Shown: piece by piece, positions 1 through 8,580 of the stretch
How positions within the stretch are numbered: position 1 is the stretch's first letter
How the letters are laid out: every line of letters begins with the position of its first letter
Source: Bacteroidota bacterium
GTDB lineage: Bacteria > Bacteroidota > Bacteroidia > B-17B0 > Aurantibacillaceae
DNA length: 39,635 nucleotides
Assembly: GCA_013697245.1 (NCBI GenBank)
Contig: JACCXH010000029.1
Location: 1-39,635, forward strand
Reading direction: 5' to 3'
Translations under genes and position numbers: made by a program
The notes under the pieces: generated by a model
Seen by the model: only the letters and a program-made list of their open reading frames with translations
What the model was told of the DNA's origin: nothing
Database searches by the model: none

Positions 1-31
1 TGTTACCGGCTGGTGGTGGCACACAGTTTAA

Positions 32-367
32 TTATGCGTCTAACAAGTTGTCGATTTCAATTGTAAGTTTGGGAATGTCGCGAATAACGATAGCCCAAAT
101 AATGTCGTCGGATACACTGTCGTAACCATGAGAAATTCTGTTTCTGGTGTCTACGATTTTTCTTGAATTAGTAATTTCAATATTTGGATTTTGGCTTAAA
201 ATTCTATTCACAGCTTCGCCAATTATTTCAATATTTCTTTCGATGGCACGTTTTGATTTTAAGTCTTTTTGGAACTCTTGGAAGATTTTCTTTTCCGGAA
301 GAAACTGATTAATTTCAACGATTGCTTGTTTTATGTCGGAAAGCCAAACCTTAATTTCCTTGTCCAT
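32..367 (-). CDS. hepT: HepT-like HEPN toxin (DUF86 family)
   Basis: Predicted ribonuclease toxin of an MNT/HEPN toxin-antitoxin pair, 111 aa, the usual length for DUF86/HepT. The diagnostic HEPN motif RX4HXY is intact: R75, H80 and Y82 in the stretch RNRISHGYD. In characterised pairs the R/H residues form the RNase site, and the motif tyrosine is AMPylated by the partner nucleotidyltransferase, which silences the toxin; extending that to Y82 is inference. The gene starts inside the 3' end of the upstream mntA-like gene (17-nt overlap), so the two are translationally coupled. The family assignment is firm from the motif and the partner. Toxicity cannot be judged from sequence. Confidence 0.87.
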   Translation of the reverse strand: MDKEIKVWLSDIKQAIVEINQFLPEKKIFQEFQKDLKSKRAIERNIEIIGEAVNRILSQNPNIEITNSRKIVDTRNRISHGYDSVSDDIIWAIVIRDIPKLTIEIDNLLDA

Positions 368-659
368 AAACGAGCACTTTAGTATTCTCTATGTTCTGCT
401 TTAAATACTGATTTTTAATAGCTCTTAATTCAAGCAAGTCGATTTGTCTTTTAAATAGTTGTTCGAGTTGGAATTTTAAGCCAAAATAATCGTCGCTATA
501 TGATAAGGGGTCATTACTATCGATGTCTACAACGAGGTCGATGTCGCTATTTGGTTTAAGCTCGTCCCTTGTCACCGAACCAAATGCAAATAAAGACTTA
601 ACGTGATATTTAGCACAAAGTCCCTTGATAGTGTCAATATTTAAAGTAATGAGTTTCAT
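351..659 (-). CDS. mntA: MntA-like minimal nucleotidyltransferase antitoxin
   Basis: Minimal nucleotidyltransferase (MNT, NTP_transf_2 fold), 102 aa from the ATG at 659. A reading seven codons longer (to 680) exists, but the start at 659 gives the usual family N-terminus. The signature GSX10DXD is complete: G27, S28, then D39 and D41. A later Asp in QIDLLEL is a candidate third metal ligand. In the known MntA-HepT system this enzyme transfers AMP to the HEPN toxin and neutralises it. It lies upstream of and overlaps the hepT-like gene, the standard order for this pair. About 220 bp separate it from the end of the SMC operon on the same strand, and that gap contains hairpins, so cotranscription with the operon is uncertain. 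Confidence 0.87.
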   Translation of the reverse strand: MKLITLNIDTIKGLCAKYHVKSLFAFGSVTRDELKPNSDIDLVVDIDSNDPLSYSDDYFGLKFQLEQLFKRQIDLLELRAIKNQYLKQNIENTKVLVYGQGN

Positions 660-684
660 TCGTAAAACAAAGATAATCATTTTT

Positions 685-774
685 CGGGATTGTCGAGTTG
701 TCGCCCCGAGAAGGATAAAAGGAGGATTTTAGATCTTGTCTACCGATGATTTTTGTCTCGGAGAAGTCGTCCCG
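685..774. repeat. Imperfect hairpin upstream of mntA
   Basis: The outer arms CGGGA (685-689) and TCCCG (770-774) pair, and inside them CCCCGAG (704-710) pairs with CTCGGAG (757-763) with one G-T wobble. The structure lies directly beside the motif at 779-794 that recurs at 25920-25935. It may be the remains of a REP-like or cassette-boundary palindrome. The pairing is visible; the role is inference. Confidence 0.4.
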
Positions 775-778
775 CCAC

Positions 779-794
779 TTGCCACTAACTACCT
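779..794 (-). repeat. Copy 1 of dispersed motif AGGTAGTTAGTGGCAA
   Basis: Read on the minus strand this 16-mer matches 15 of 16 bases at 25920-25935 on the plus strand. Both copies sit at the edge of a folded palindrome and next to accessory genes (MNT/HEPN here, tyrosine recombinase and DUF4145 fragment there). Confidence 0.5.
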
Positions 795-795
795 C

Positions 796-820
796 ATAAC
801 CTTAATAAAGTTAAGGTTAT
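796..820. terminator. Perfect 10-bp hairpin downstream of the SMC operon
   Basis: ATAACCTTAA (796-805), a 5-nt loop and TTAAGGTTAT (811-820) form a perfect stem about 60-85 nt past the stop of the 1228-aa ATPase gene. A further half-copy, ATAACCTTAT, lies near 838. There is no clear T-tract on either side, so an intrinsic terminator is only one reading; a protein-binding inverted repeat is the alternative. Confidence 0.4.
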
Positions 821-881
821 CCGTCAATAATGAGCAGATAACCTTATGTTTATATTCTTATACAAGTTATTAATTAAAAAT

Positions 882-3800
882 TTAAGCCTCAACTTCCGTA
901 ACAATACTCGGGAAGATCCTAACGTTGTTATTTTCTTCTCTGCGGAATTGGTAAGTGTATTTATAATGACTCTCTAAACCCGATTTGTTTGGCAGACCGT
1001 TGATCATCATAATATTTCTGTTCTTGGCAAAGCGCAATAATTCCCTTAAGTAGTGGGCAGAGATCTGTCCAACTTCGTCAATAATACAATGCACTTTAAA
1101 GTCTTTAGAACTACGGTGCGATGATTCTTTAATGAATACGTGAAGTAGGGTTATGTATATAATTGCTTTTACCAAAATGTCTGTTCCGGTACTTCCAATG
1201 CTGTCAATCTTATGTGTCCATCCGGTTTCGTTCATACCTTCTTTAATATTGAACTTCAATTCAAAAAGATCTTGCAAACGAATTTCTTCTTGCTCTTGTT
1301 CTTTAATGGCAGAACTTAATTGATCTAACAACTTAACAGCGCGGCCGCTGATCTCACGTTTTTGGCCGGTTGCAAAATCAGTATTAAATAAACCTTCGTT
1401 ATACACCAAACCATTTTCTTCGCGGAATTCCTGAATACGTTTTAATAATTTGTAAACCTTGTTATCCGATTCTTCTAAACGAATTTTAATGAACTCAATT
1501 AACTTGCTTTCTTCAAATTCTGCTTTCTTAAAATCTTCTGCAATTAACGTAATAATATGTTGGATCTTATCTTTTTGTCCGCTCAACTCTTTTACTTTGG
1601 TGGCAATACTATCGGTTACCAAACCAATTTGTGTAGCGGTTTCTGCAATGGATAATTCAATCTTATTTTCGTTAATGAACGAGCGTAAGTTTTGCGCAAA
1701 ACGCTCGTATTCGCCTTGCGAGGCATCGTTGCGGATAATAAAGTTAAAGTGATTATCGATCTTGAACTTACCGGCAAACTCATTCACATAACGTTGAAAG
1801 GCCCCGTACTCTTCGTTAAAATGCGAATCGTTCTTTAATAATTGTGTACACAAATCCATAATATTATAGTTGGTACGTTTTGCTTCTGCACGTTCTATAA
1901 TATCCGAGTATTTTGTATAAACCGGTGTTTCGCGGAAATTATTGCTGTAAAAATTAATACCGTTATTAAAATCAATTAACTCTTCGTCAAAAGCACGCTT
2001 CTGTTTATTAAGATCCATACGTTTGGTATTGAATTTTCGTGTGGCTTCTTCTACCTGTGTTGTAAGGTCATTATTGCTTTTTACAAATTCTTCTTTCTTC
2101 TGAATAAAGTCAGGCATCTTATCAAAGATCTCGCGCTTATCTTTTAAATAATCGCTTACAATTTGTGCGTATTGCTCAATTTCTTTTAACGCCTCCTGTA
2201 TTTCTTTCATGCGGTTTTCAACGCCTTTTAATTGTTTGGCATCAACACCTTTGCTCTTAAAGTTGGTGTCTTTTTCTTTTGAAAGTTCGTCTTCTTTGTT
2301 TTCGTAATCTTTAACCTGGTTCTTTTTCTCAACTTCCAGTTCAGAGATCTCGGTTTCTTGTCTTTCTTTTAACTCTGCTAAACGTTCATCGTTATAAACT
2401 TTTAATTTATTGAACTGATTATCAAAATCGGCCAGTAAATTATTTTTCTTTTTATTTAAAAGCGTTAACTCTTCTTCAATAATGTTTAAACGCTGACGGT
2501 TACCGGTTAATGATTGTTCAACTTCAACACCTGCTTTGTGTCTCCATTCTTCGAGCTCACTTCCTAATTTGTGTTCGCGTTTATCTGCTAATTCTAAAGA
2601 GTAGGTGAGTACTTTCACATCTTCTTTCATTTCGCCCAATTGCTTACCAAATTTATCGGCGGCTAACATTTTTTCTTCGTTGTTAGCTGTTTGAAAACCA
2701 TTTAATGCTTCTTCAAGATCGCGGATAGCAGCTAAACGCTCATTTTTCTCAAACTGGTACTCTTCAATTGATTTAGAAACCACTTCAACGGTCTCTAAAT
2801 TTAAACTGATACCGTATAATGTATCAGCAGTTTCCTGTTTCATTTCAGGCGTAATATCGGTGCGGAACAATAATTTTTCGTTCACTACTTTACCAATAGT
2901 GTTGTGCCAGTTCTTTACATTTTTTTCAAGGAAACCATAAAACGCATCATGCTGTACATTTAATTTACCTTCAATGTCTTTAATTTCGTTCTTTAACTTA
3001 ATTATTTCGTTGTTGGTTTGGTTAACGCGGTTGCTTAACGAGCTTTTTAATTTTAATTCCAATGCTTCCCACTCGCGTTGCAAAGTTTGAACCATGTTTT
3101 GTTTAATGGCACGCTCGCTTTTGTTCTTGTAGCTTACTGCGCGGAGTTCAGCTAATTCACTTTCAAGATCTTTTATTTCCTGTTCGTAAAAACGGGTAGT
3201 GCGAATAACTTTTTCTTCACTTTTTAATTCGTTAAACTCAATTTGTTTGGCAGTAACTTCCGAATTTACTTCTCCTAAACTTTCGTCACGCTTTTGTTTT
3301 AATTCGGCATCACGTTTGTTGTATTCGTTCTTTTGAAGTAATTGTAATTCGTTATAATGGTTAAAGATCTCGCTGGTGCGGGAATTGATCTTATTAATGT
3401 ATGCGCTTTTATCGTTACGCAATTGTTCGATCAAAGTAGAATACTTCATTTCAATGCTGGCCACATTGGATGTTAAGCTTTCGTACTCGCGACGTGCGAT
3501 ATTTAATTCTACTTGTAATTTTTCGCGCTCCTGGTTCTTTTCAAGAGCTTCCTCCACATTTTGTTCTTTATAAGCCTTTAATTTTTTATTGGCATCGCGA
3601 ATGGTACGGTCGTAATAACCTATCTCTTCACGAATATCATTTTGTTTACTTTCTATGTTTTCCTTTAATGTTTCGTGTTCGGCTGTTAAAACATCCAGTT
3701 CTTCTTCTTTCTTTTTGGATGCTTCGCGAATGGATTCATTCTGTGTTTCCGCAAAACGCAAACTGCTCCCTAATTTATCGGCCATTTCCATTTGCGCGCC

Positions 3801-4568
3801 TTTAAGCATATGCACCTGATCGTATTTTTTGTCTATCAGTTCAATTAATTGCTGAGACTCTTTTTTCAAATAAGTTTCAATATCCGAATACTTCTCGTTG
3901 AACTGGCGCAACTGACGTTCTACTTGCTCTAATTTAATAGAGCTGCTTTCTGTTGTTAAGGAGTTAGCAATAAAATCCTTTATAAAGCGAGAATCTACGC
4001 TGCTTTTAGAAGATAAGAATACGTTGGTAATGGACTTAGGAATATTTTGATATTTTTCGTTCCCTTTTAGTAAATGGAATTTCGATAATTGTTTGTCGGT
4101 TTCAGTTCCGTAAATAATATTACGGTAACGCTCAAATGTATCAATTTGGTTAGAGATGTAAATGCCACGTTTTTCAAGATTTCCAATGATCTCTTTAATT
4201 TTCATGGCTTCATCATTCGCAGTGAAAAAGAAATCAGGATTATAAGGTGCATCCACAAAACGGAAAACCAATTTGTTGTGGCGGTACACCATTACAAAAA
4301 ACGCTTTGTCTTCGGTAGCGATCTCATAAATTAAATAAGAGTTCTCGTAACGGAAATAATGTTCCTCAAATGGTTTTTGAGAAGCTGAGATACCCAAACC
4401 GCGGCTATTGGCGCTGTAAAAGAACAGGATGGCACGCTGCAAAGAGGTTTTTCCAAAGTTATTTGTTCCAACAAAACAAGTGTTACCGCTTAATTCAATG
4501 TCGGCATACTTTACGTTGGAAATATTTATCTCAACAATTCTATTTAATATTCTACAGTTAGTTTCCAT
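882..4568 (-). CDS. SMC-like ATPase of MukB/MksB/JetC type
   Basis: A 1228-aa SMC-family ATPase. Walker A is near the N-terminus (G34-T41, GTNNFGKT) and Walker B near the C-terminus (VHCIIDEVGQ, with D1164 and E1165). Just upstream lies a signature-like segment, IGSTGTDILVKA (about 1124-1135), which resembles the MukB-type GTGxSILV signature more than the LSGG of canonical SMC. Between the heads, about 850 residues are rich in E, K, L and Q with heptad character, with a central interruption around residues 540-600 fitting a short hinge, so two long coiled-coil arms are expected. It is the last gene of a three-gene operon, behind MukE-like and MukF-like genes, and starts 63 nt after the MukE-like stop. 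Such complexes extrude DNA loops; Wadjet (JetABCD) cleaves plasmids, whereas MksBEF alone organises chromosomes. Both nucleotide-binding halves look intact. The family is firm; the subtype is open. Confidence 0.85.
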   Translation of the reverse strand: METNCRILNRIVEINISNVKYADIELSGNTCFVGTNNFGKTSLQRAILFFYSANSRGLGISASQKPFEEHYFRYENSYLIYEIATEDKAFFVMVYRHNKLVFRFVDAPYNPDFFFTANDEAMKIKEIIGNLEKRGIYISNQIDTFERYRNIIYGTETDKQLSKFHLLKGNEKYQNIPKSITNVFLSSKSSVDSRFIKDFIANSLTTESSSIKLEQVERQLRQFNEKYSDIETYLKKESQQLIELIDKKYDQVHMLKGAQMEMADKLGSSLRFAETQNESIREASKKKEEELDVLTAEHETLKENIESKQNDIREEIGYYDRTIRDANKKLKAYKEQNVEEALEKNQEREKLQVELNIARREYESLTSNVASIEMKYSTLIEQLRNDKSAYINKINSRTSEIFNHYNELQLLQKNEYNKRDAELKQKRDESLGEVNSEVTAKQIEFNELKSEEKVIRTTRFYEQEIKDLESELAELRAVSYKNKSERAIKQNMVQTLQREWEALELKLKSSLSNRVNQTNNEIIKLKNEIKDIEGKLNVQHDAFYGFLEKNVKNWHNTIGKVVNEKLLFRTDITPEMKQETADTLYGISLNLETVEVVSKSIEEYQFEKNERLAAIRDLEEALNGFQTANNEEKMLAADKFGKQLGEMKEDVKVLTYSLELADKREHKLGSELEEWRHKAGVEVEQSLTGNRQRLNIIEEELTLLNKKKNNLLADFDNQFNKLKVYNDERLAELKERQETEISELEVEKKNQVKDYENKEDELSKEKDTNFKSKGVDAKQLKGVENRMKEIQEALKEIEQYAQIVSDYLKDKREIFDKMPDFIQKKEEFVKSNNDLTTQVEEATRKFNTKRMDLNKQKRAFDEELIDFNNGINFYSNNFRETPVYTKYSDIIERAEAKRTNYNIMDLCTQLLKNDSHFNEEYGAFQRYVNEFAGKFKIDNHFNFIIRNDASQGEYERFAQNLRSFINENKIELSIAETATQIGLVTDSIATKVKELSGQKDKIQHIITLIAEDFKKAEFEESKLIEFIKIRLEESDNKVYKLLKRIQEFREENGLVYNEGLFNTDFATGQKREISGRAVKLLDQLSSAIKEQEQEEIRLQDLFELKFNIKEGMNETGWTHKIDSIGSTGTDILVKAIIYITLLHVFIKESSHRSSKDFKVHCIIDEVGQISAHYLRELLRFAKNRNIMMINGLPNKSGLESHYKYTYQFRREENNNVRIFPSIVTEVEA

Positions 4569-4631
4569 TCTTTATTTCTATTTACATCTCTCAGTTTTTA
4601 TAAACCCGACAGGTGTTATTGTTTAACATTT

Positions 4632-5240
4632 TTAATTATAGATCAGTCCTTGCGCATCATCCGTATTGCCTCCGGTATCTTCGTAAATGGCTACTGAATT
4701 AATTACATCCAATAAATACGCGTATGAATCCAATACTTTATAAGATTCTGTTTTTTCGTCTTCCATTTCTAAAAATGAATCACGGCTCATGAGGTCACAG
4801 ATCTCGCGAACTTTATTGTGTAATGTTTCTGAACGGTACAATGGTATTTTTTGCAATTTTTGTTTCAAACGAACATTCGCGTTACATTCCTCAGCAATTT
4901 CGCTCGGACGAAAACGGCTGCCAATAGTGATCTTGTTATCCATACTGGCTAAAAGATCAATAATATCGATATAACGCTCAAAACGTTCTAATTTTTTTTC
5001 AAGTTCAGAATTTGGTTCGTGTAGTTTTGAGAAATAGAAAAAATTATTTCCGCGTTCAATATTGTAACGGATCACATTAAAGTAGGCTTGTAACCTGTCA
5101 AAATTATCCGGGTTATTTACAATATCGTATAAGCGGTTCATACCGTCTTTTGAGCCGTTGCTGGAAATAAAATTTCCGCGGGCCATAATGCCAAATATAT
5201 CGTGAGTTTGTTTTGGTAAATTAAAATCTTCTGCTAACAT
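4632..5240 (-). CDS. MukE/MksE/JetB-like SMC accessory protein
   Basis: A 202-aa protein with no signal peptide or membrane segment. The N-terminal stretch IFGIMARGNFISSNGS followed by LYDIV resembles the start of MukE/MksE/JetB winged-helix proteins, whose typical length is about 200 aa. Its position between a kleisin-like gene (66 nt upstream) and an SMC ATPase gene (63 nt downstream) is the standard place for this subunit. In known complexes a dimer binds the kleisin and contributes to DNA entrapment. The C-terminus is acidic. The call rests mainly on gene order, length and the N-terminal motif. Confidence 0.75.
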   Translation of the reverse strand: MLAEDFNLPKQTHDIFGIMARGNFISSNGSKDGMNRLYDIVNNPDNFDRLQAYFNVIRYNIERGNNFFYFSKLHEPNSELEKKLERFERYIDIIDLLASMDNKITIGSRFRPSEIAEECNANVRLKQKLQKIPLYRSETLHNKVREICDLMSRDSFLEMEDEKTESYKVLDSYAYLLDVINSVAIYEDTGGNTDDAQGLIYN

Positions 5241-5306
5241 CTATTTTAGTTTTTAATTTTTGTTTTAAATAATTGCGTTTTTCCGTTTTGCATCTTGTGT
5301 CTTATA

Positions 5307-6563
5307 TCATTCATCCACTTTTTTCGCTTTCTCTTTTTTCTTTACTTTATCTTTTAAAGGAAGTATGAGTGTATAACCCAAACGTTTTTTTACATCGCTT
5401 CCTGTATCGCTATAATCGTGGTATTGTAAACGGTATTTAAAATCAAGATCGTTCTGGTATTCCATAGCTATCTCTACAAATAGCGAAAGCCTGTCTTCGA
5501 ATGTAACATTACCAATAGCTTTAGGGAATTTGTAATCAATTAAATATTCAAATAAATTGGCTTTTGTTTGCGTTAAGAAACGCTCTACTAACTTTTCAGT
5601 ATCTAATTTTATTTGTTGTTCTAAACCCTTGTCTTTAAAGTCACCGGCCATTTTGCCGGCAATACCGCGCACCATTAAACGGGTAAGCTTATATTTTTCG
5701 GCAATACGTTTACACAAAACGTGTCCATCATCGGTGTATAAAAAGTCGATGGCAATTTTTGTTTTTGGTGTTTTGTGCCCGTTATGTTTTAGCGTGTTGA
5801 TGCCGGAAACTATTTCTTTAAAATTTGTACGGTAGTACAACGAACCGTGTTCCTTGATCTCTTTTAAACGTTGTGCTTTTTTGTACACGTCTATCTGGAA
5901 CTGGATCTTATTGATAAAATCGGTAATATCCGTTTGGATCTCGATCAGGTAATCTAAGTTCTCGATCAAACTTACTTTTAGTGCCGAAACAATTCCGTAA
6001 AGCTCCGAATCGTTAGTTAAACTAAATAAAGCCCGGGTATCTTCAACAACATCAGATGTTTTTTTTATGAACTCAATGATGGTGTCACGTTTTTCCCTAT
6101 AATCTTCGAGCTTTTGAAGCTTGATGCGATAATTACTTTCGTTCTTGTAAGTATCATCTACATTTTTCTGAAGCTTAATGATCTCGCGGGTTAGCGTAGC
6201 GTTAATACGTTTTAAATATTTTTTTATGCTTCGCAGGAATCGCATTTCGCGGGCTTCTTGGTAAAAGCGAATGTGGCGATTTAGTTCGTTGATGTAATCG
6301 TTGATGAAGCCCGGCGTAACTTCGCCAATCTCCATAAAATCTTCGAACATGGCAACCACTGCATCGTTCAGACTAACAATGTTTTCGTACTCGTAAACGA
6401 GATCGAGTGATTTTAATTTTTGATATTGTTCCGCCGAAATATCTTCGCGCGACAATAATTCGTTTACCGTAATGTTCTCGCGGTTGGCGAATAGAAACTC
6501 AACTACGCCACGTTGGTGGTAGAGTTGAGAGAGAATATCGTTAACATTGACCTGTAGTGCCAT
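5307..6563 (-). CDS. MukF/MksF/JetA-like kleisin subunit
   Basis: A 418-aa, largely helical and charged protein without signal or membrane segments. Residues 1-70 look like a winged-helix domain, residues 90-260 form a long helical/coiled-coil middle region, and the C-terminal 130 residues are a second small domain ending in a lysine-rich tail. This fits the kleisin of MukBEF-like complexes (MukF/MksF/JetA, roughly 400-500 aa), which bridges the SMC heads and binds the MukE-like dimer. It is the first gene of the operon, so the promoter should lie in the 220-bp spacer before it. The ATG at 6563 is the only sensible start. Individual domains are not strongly diagnostic by eye; operon order carries the assignment. 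Confidence 0.75.
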   Translation of the reverse strand: MALQVNVNDILSQLYHQRGVVEFLFANRENITVNELLSREDISAEQYQKLKSLDLVYEYENIVSLNDAVVAMFEDFMEIGEVTPGFINDYINELNRHIRFYQEAREMRFLRSIKKYLKRINATLTREIIKLQKNVDDTYKNESNYRIKLQKLEDYREKRDTIIEFIKKTSDVVEDTRALFSLTNDSELYGIVSALKVSLIENLDYLIEIQTDITDFINKIQFQIDVYKKAQRLKEIKEHGSLYYRTNFKEIVSGINTLKHNGHKTPKTKIAIDFLYTDDGHVLCKRIAEKYKLTRLMVRGIAGKMAGDFKDKGLEQQIKLDTEKLVERFLTQTKANLFEYLIDYKFPKAIGNVTFEDRLSLFVEIAMEYQNDLDFKYRLQYHDYSDTGSDVKKRLGYTLILPLKDKVKKKEKAKKVDE

Positions 6564-6623
6564 TTTTATACCTAATTACTAAAAATACGAAGGCTTGGCT
6601 TTTTAAAGAAATGCCTTTATTAA

Positions 6624-6656
6624 CAAAAAAAGCGGTAATTAACTTTTTGTTTCAAA
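6624..6656 (-). promoter_or_regulatory. Possible promoter of the SMC operon
   Basis: On the minus strand TTTG (6656-6653) is followed after 21 nt by TTTTTTTG (6631-6624), 7 of 8 matches to the Bacteroidota -7 element TAnnTTTG. The leader would be about 55 nt. Spacing is slightly long and the T-run weakens the match. Confidence 0.3.
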
Positions 6657-6757
6657 AGACTTGATTTTAAAGGAATTGTGAAGAGAATGCTAAGCAAATA
6701 AAGTATTAACAACTGTTATTAAGAGTTAACAGGCTGTTGATAAGTATAGTTTTAAAC

Positions 6758-6781
6758 CACTAAGGCACTAAGGACACAGAG
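6758..6781. repeat. Tandem 8-bp word CACTAAGG with degenerate third copy
   Basis: CACTAAGG occurs at 6758-6765 and immediately again at 6766-6773, followed by ACACAGAG. It sits in the spacer between the SMC operon and the glycosyltransferase gene. Similar word-like spacer repeats occur at 16367-16448 and 17767-17829. Confidence 0.55.
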
Positions 6782-6786
6782 TTTTA

Positions 6787-7941
6787 CTAAGAAATTTTTG
6801 TTTTCTCAAATAAACTAATTAGCACACTTATAAACTCAGTCCATTCGTATTTTTTCTTTTCGAGTTTTACATTTTGGGTGAATTCATTCTCTTTATTTTT
6901 CGTGAAATAATCAATTATTTTTTCAGAAATCTTTGGAACTGAAGTATCCACAACGTAACCACATTTTTCGTTCGGCACAATTTCTGCCAGTCCACCTACA
7001 TTGGTCACCAACATAGGTTTCTCATAAAAATAGCCCACCATGGTAACGCCGCTGTTAGTAGCATTTCTATAGGTCTGCGCTATTAAGTTACTGGCACAGA
7101 AATAATATCTTACTTCTTCGTTAGCAATAAATTTATCGTGAAGAATGATCTGCTCCTGCAAATTATGTTTTTTAATAAGATCTAAATAAGGTTGTTTGTC
7201 TTCGTAAAATTCGCCGGCAATTAATAATTTAATGTTTTGCTTTTTTATTTCAGGATCGTCCATTGCTTCCATCAAAAGATCCAGGCCTTTGTAATGACGG
7301 ATCAAGCCAAAGAATAAAATAATTTTATCGCTGTTGTTTAAATTCAATTTTTTGCGGGCTTCCTCCATAGATACCATGCCACCGTATGTTTCATACATGG
7401 GATGGGGAGAATAAGCTTTATTTTTTGTATCGGAGAATTTTGAAATATCATTTAAAACCGTTTTACTCATGGCAATAAAACCATCGCAGCTTTTTACAAA
7501 ATAATTGGTAAATGGTCTATCGCCAAAACGTTTTTCGTGTGGAATAATATTATCCGTTAAAGCCAATACTTTTGTTTTTGATCTTACCCGGCGCCCGATG
7601 GTGCCTAAAGCAGGACCAAAAAAGGGTAGCCAATAACGGAATAAAATAAAATCCGGTTTTTCTTTTTTTATAAAGCGCGCTACTTTAAACCAGTTAAAAG
7701 GGTTAACCGTATTAATTAATGTATGGATCTTTATTCCTGCCGGAGCTTTGCCGCTAGTTTCAAATTGTGTGGAGCCCGGGAATAAAAAATTAGGATATTG
7801 TAACGAGTAGGAAATTGTCTGTGCATTGTGCCCGGCCTTGTTTAATTCAAAGCAAAGGTTCTCGTTAAACTGCGCGGGGCCGCCGCGGAGAGGGTAGGCG
7901 GGGCCTACAATAAATATTTTTAAATTGGGTTTGTTTTCCAC
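6787..7941 (-). CDS. GT4-family glycosyltransferase (GT-B fold)
   Basis: A 384-aa glycosyltransferase of the group 1/GT4 type. The N-terminal Rossmann half opens with KIFIVGPAYPLRGGPAQFN, a donor/acceptor loop typical of GT4 enzymes, and the C-terminal half begins at KIILFFGLIRHYKGLDLLMEA. Further on, ATNSGVTMVGYFYEKPMLV and TNVGGLAEIV occupy the place of the usual ExxxxxxxE nucleotide-sugar region, although the first Glu of that motif is replaced by S/G. There is no signal peptide or membrane segment, so it probably acts at the cytoplasmic membrane face. It stands alone, divergent from the thioesterase gene, so the glycan it builds cannot be inferred from neighbours. Confidence 0.85.
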   Translation of the reverse strand: MENKPNLKIFIVGPAYPLRGGPAQFNENLCFELNKAGHNAQTISYSLQYPNFLFPGSTQFETSGKAPAGIKIHTLINTVNPFNWFKVARFIKKEKPDFILFRYWLPFFGPALGTIGRRVRSKTKVLALTDNIIPHEKRFGDRPFTNYFVKSCDGFIAMSKTVLNDISKFSDTKNKAYSPHPMYETYGGMVSMEEARKKLNLNNSDKIILFFGLIRHYKGLDLLMEAMDDPEIKKQNIKLLIAGEFYEDKQPYLDLIKKHNLQEQIILHDKFIANEEVRYYFCASNLIAQTYRNATNSGVTMVGYFYEKPMLVTNVGGLAEIVPNEKCGYVVDTSVPKISEKIIDYFTKNKENEFTQNVKLEKKKYEWTEFISVLISLFEKTKIS

Positions 7942-7966
7942 CGCTATAAAAATACTTTTTTATTCT

Positions 7967-8000
7967 TTAGGAAATTGTTTCTTAGGTTAATATTTCCTAA
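7967..8000. promoter_or_regulatory. 9-bp inverted repeat between divergent genes
   Basis: TTAGGAAAT (7967-7975) and ATTTCCTAA (7992-8000) form a perfect inverted repeat with a 16-nt spacer, midway between the divergent glycosyltransferase and thioesterase starts. A weak plus-strand promoter (TTG at 7975, 20 nt, TAATTTCA at 7998) overlaps it, so it could be an operator. No regulator is encoded next to it. Confidence 0.35.
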
Positions 8001-8021
8001 TTTCAATAGCAAAATAGTTTT

Positions 8022-8576
8022 ATGGAAGATAATTTTAAAGAAGTGAGTTACTCGGCTACAACTGTGAGCGAATTAATGATACCGGCCTATGCTAATTTTG
8101 GAGGAAAGATACATGGTGGCATTATTTTATCGTTAATGGATAAAGTGGCGTATGCCTGCGCATCAAAGCACGCAAGCAATTACTGCGTAACTGTTTCGGT
8201 TGAGAACGTGGATTTTATTGAGCCTATTGAAGTAGGCGAGATGGTTACATTATATGCCTCGGTAAATTATGTTGGCACTTCTTCAATGGTTGTAAGGATA
8301 AAAGTAATAGCTGAGAATTTTTTGGTTGGCACCGTTAAACATACCAACACTTCTTACTTTACCATGGTGGCTAAAGATGCTAAAGGTAAACCCACAAAAG
8401 TACCGGGACTAATCTTAGAAACCAAGGAAGACATTAAACGGTTTTTAGAGGCCATTAAACGTAAAGAGTTAAGAACAACTTACAAAAAAGCCATGCAGGA
8501 TGTAAGGATATCCTTACTTGTTGAACCTGAAAATAAAATGTTGGAGAATGAAAGGTGTATGTTGAAATTGGTATAA
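8022..8576 (+). CDS. Acyl-CoA thioesterase, hotdog fold
   Basis: A 184-aa hotdog-fold acyl-CoA thioesterase of the YciA/ACOT type. The characteristic motif sits at residues 25-45: N/FGGKIHGG followed by ILSLMDKVAYACA, with the catalytic Asp in LMD. A second strand-rich segment, VSVENVDFIEPIEVGEMVTL, is the conserved core that follows in this family. The enzyme would hydrolyse acyl-CoA to free acid and CoA in the cytosol. The C-terminal 50 residues are charged and helical. It converges with the TPR gene with only a few bases between the two stops. Start and length fit the family. Confidence 0.88.
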   Translation: MEDNFKEVSYSATTVSELMIPAYANFGGKIHGGIILSLMDKVAYACASKHASNYCVTVSVENVDFIEPIEVGEMVTLYASVNYVGTSSMVVRIKVIAENFLVGTVKHTNTSYFTMVAKDAKGKPTKVPGLILETKEDIKRFLEAIKRKELRTTYKKAMQDVRISLLVEPENKMLENERCMLKLV

Positions 8577-8580
8577 AAAT

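Noticed and set aside
1459-4626. Several plus-strand open frames opposite the SMC ATPase gene
   Set aside because: They are mirror frames of an intact, domain-bearing gene and show no motifs or start signals of their own.
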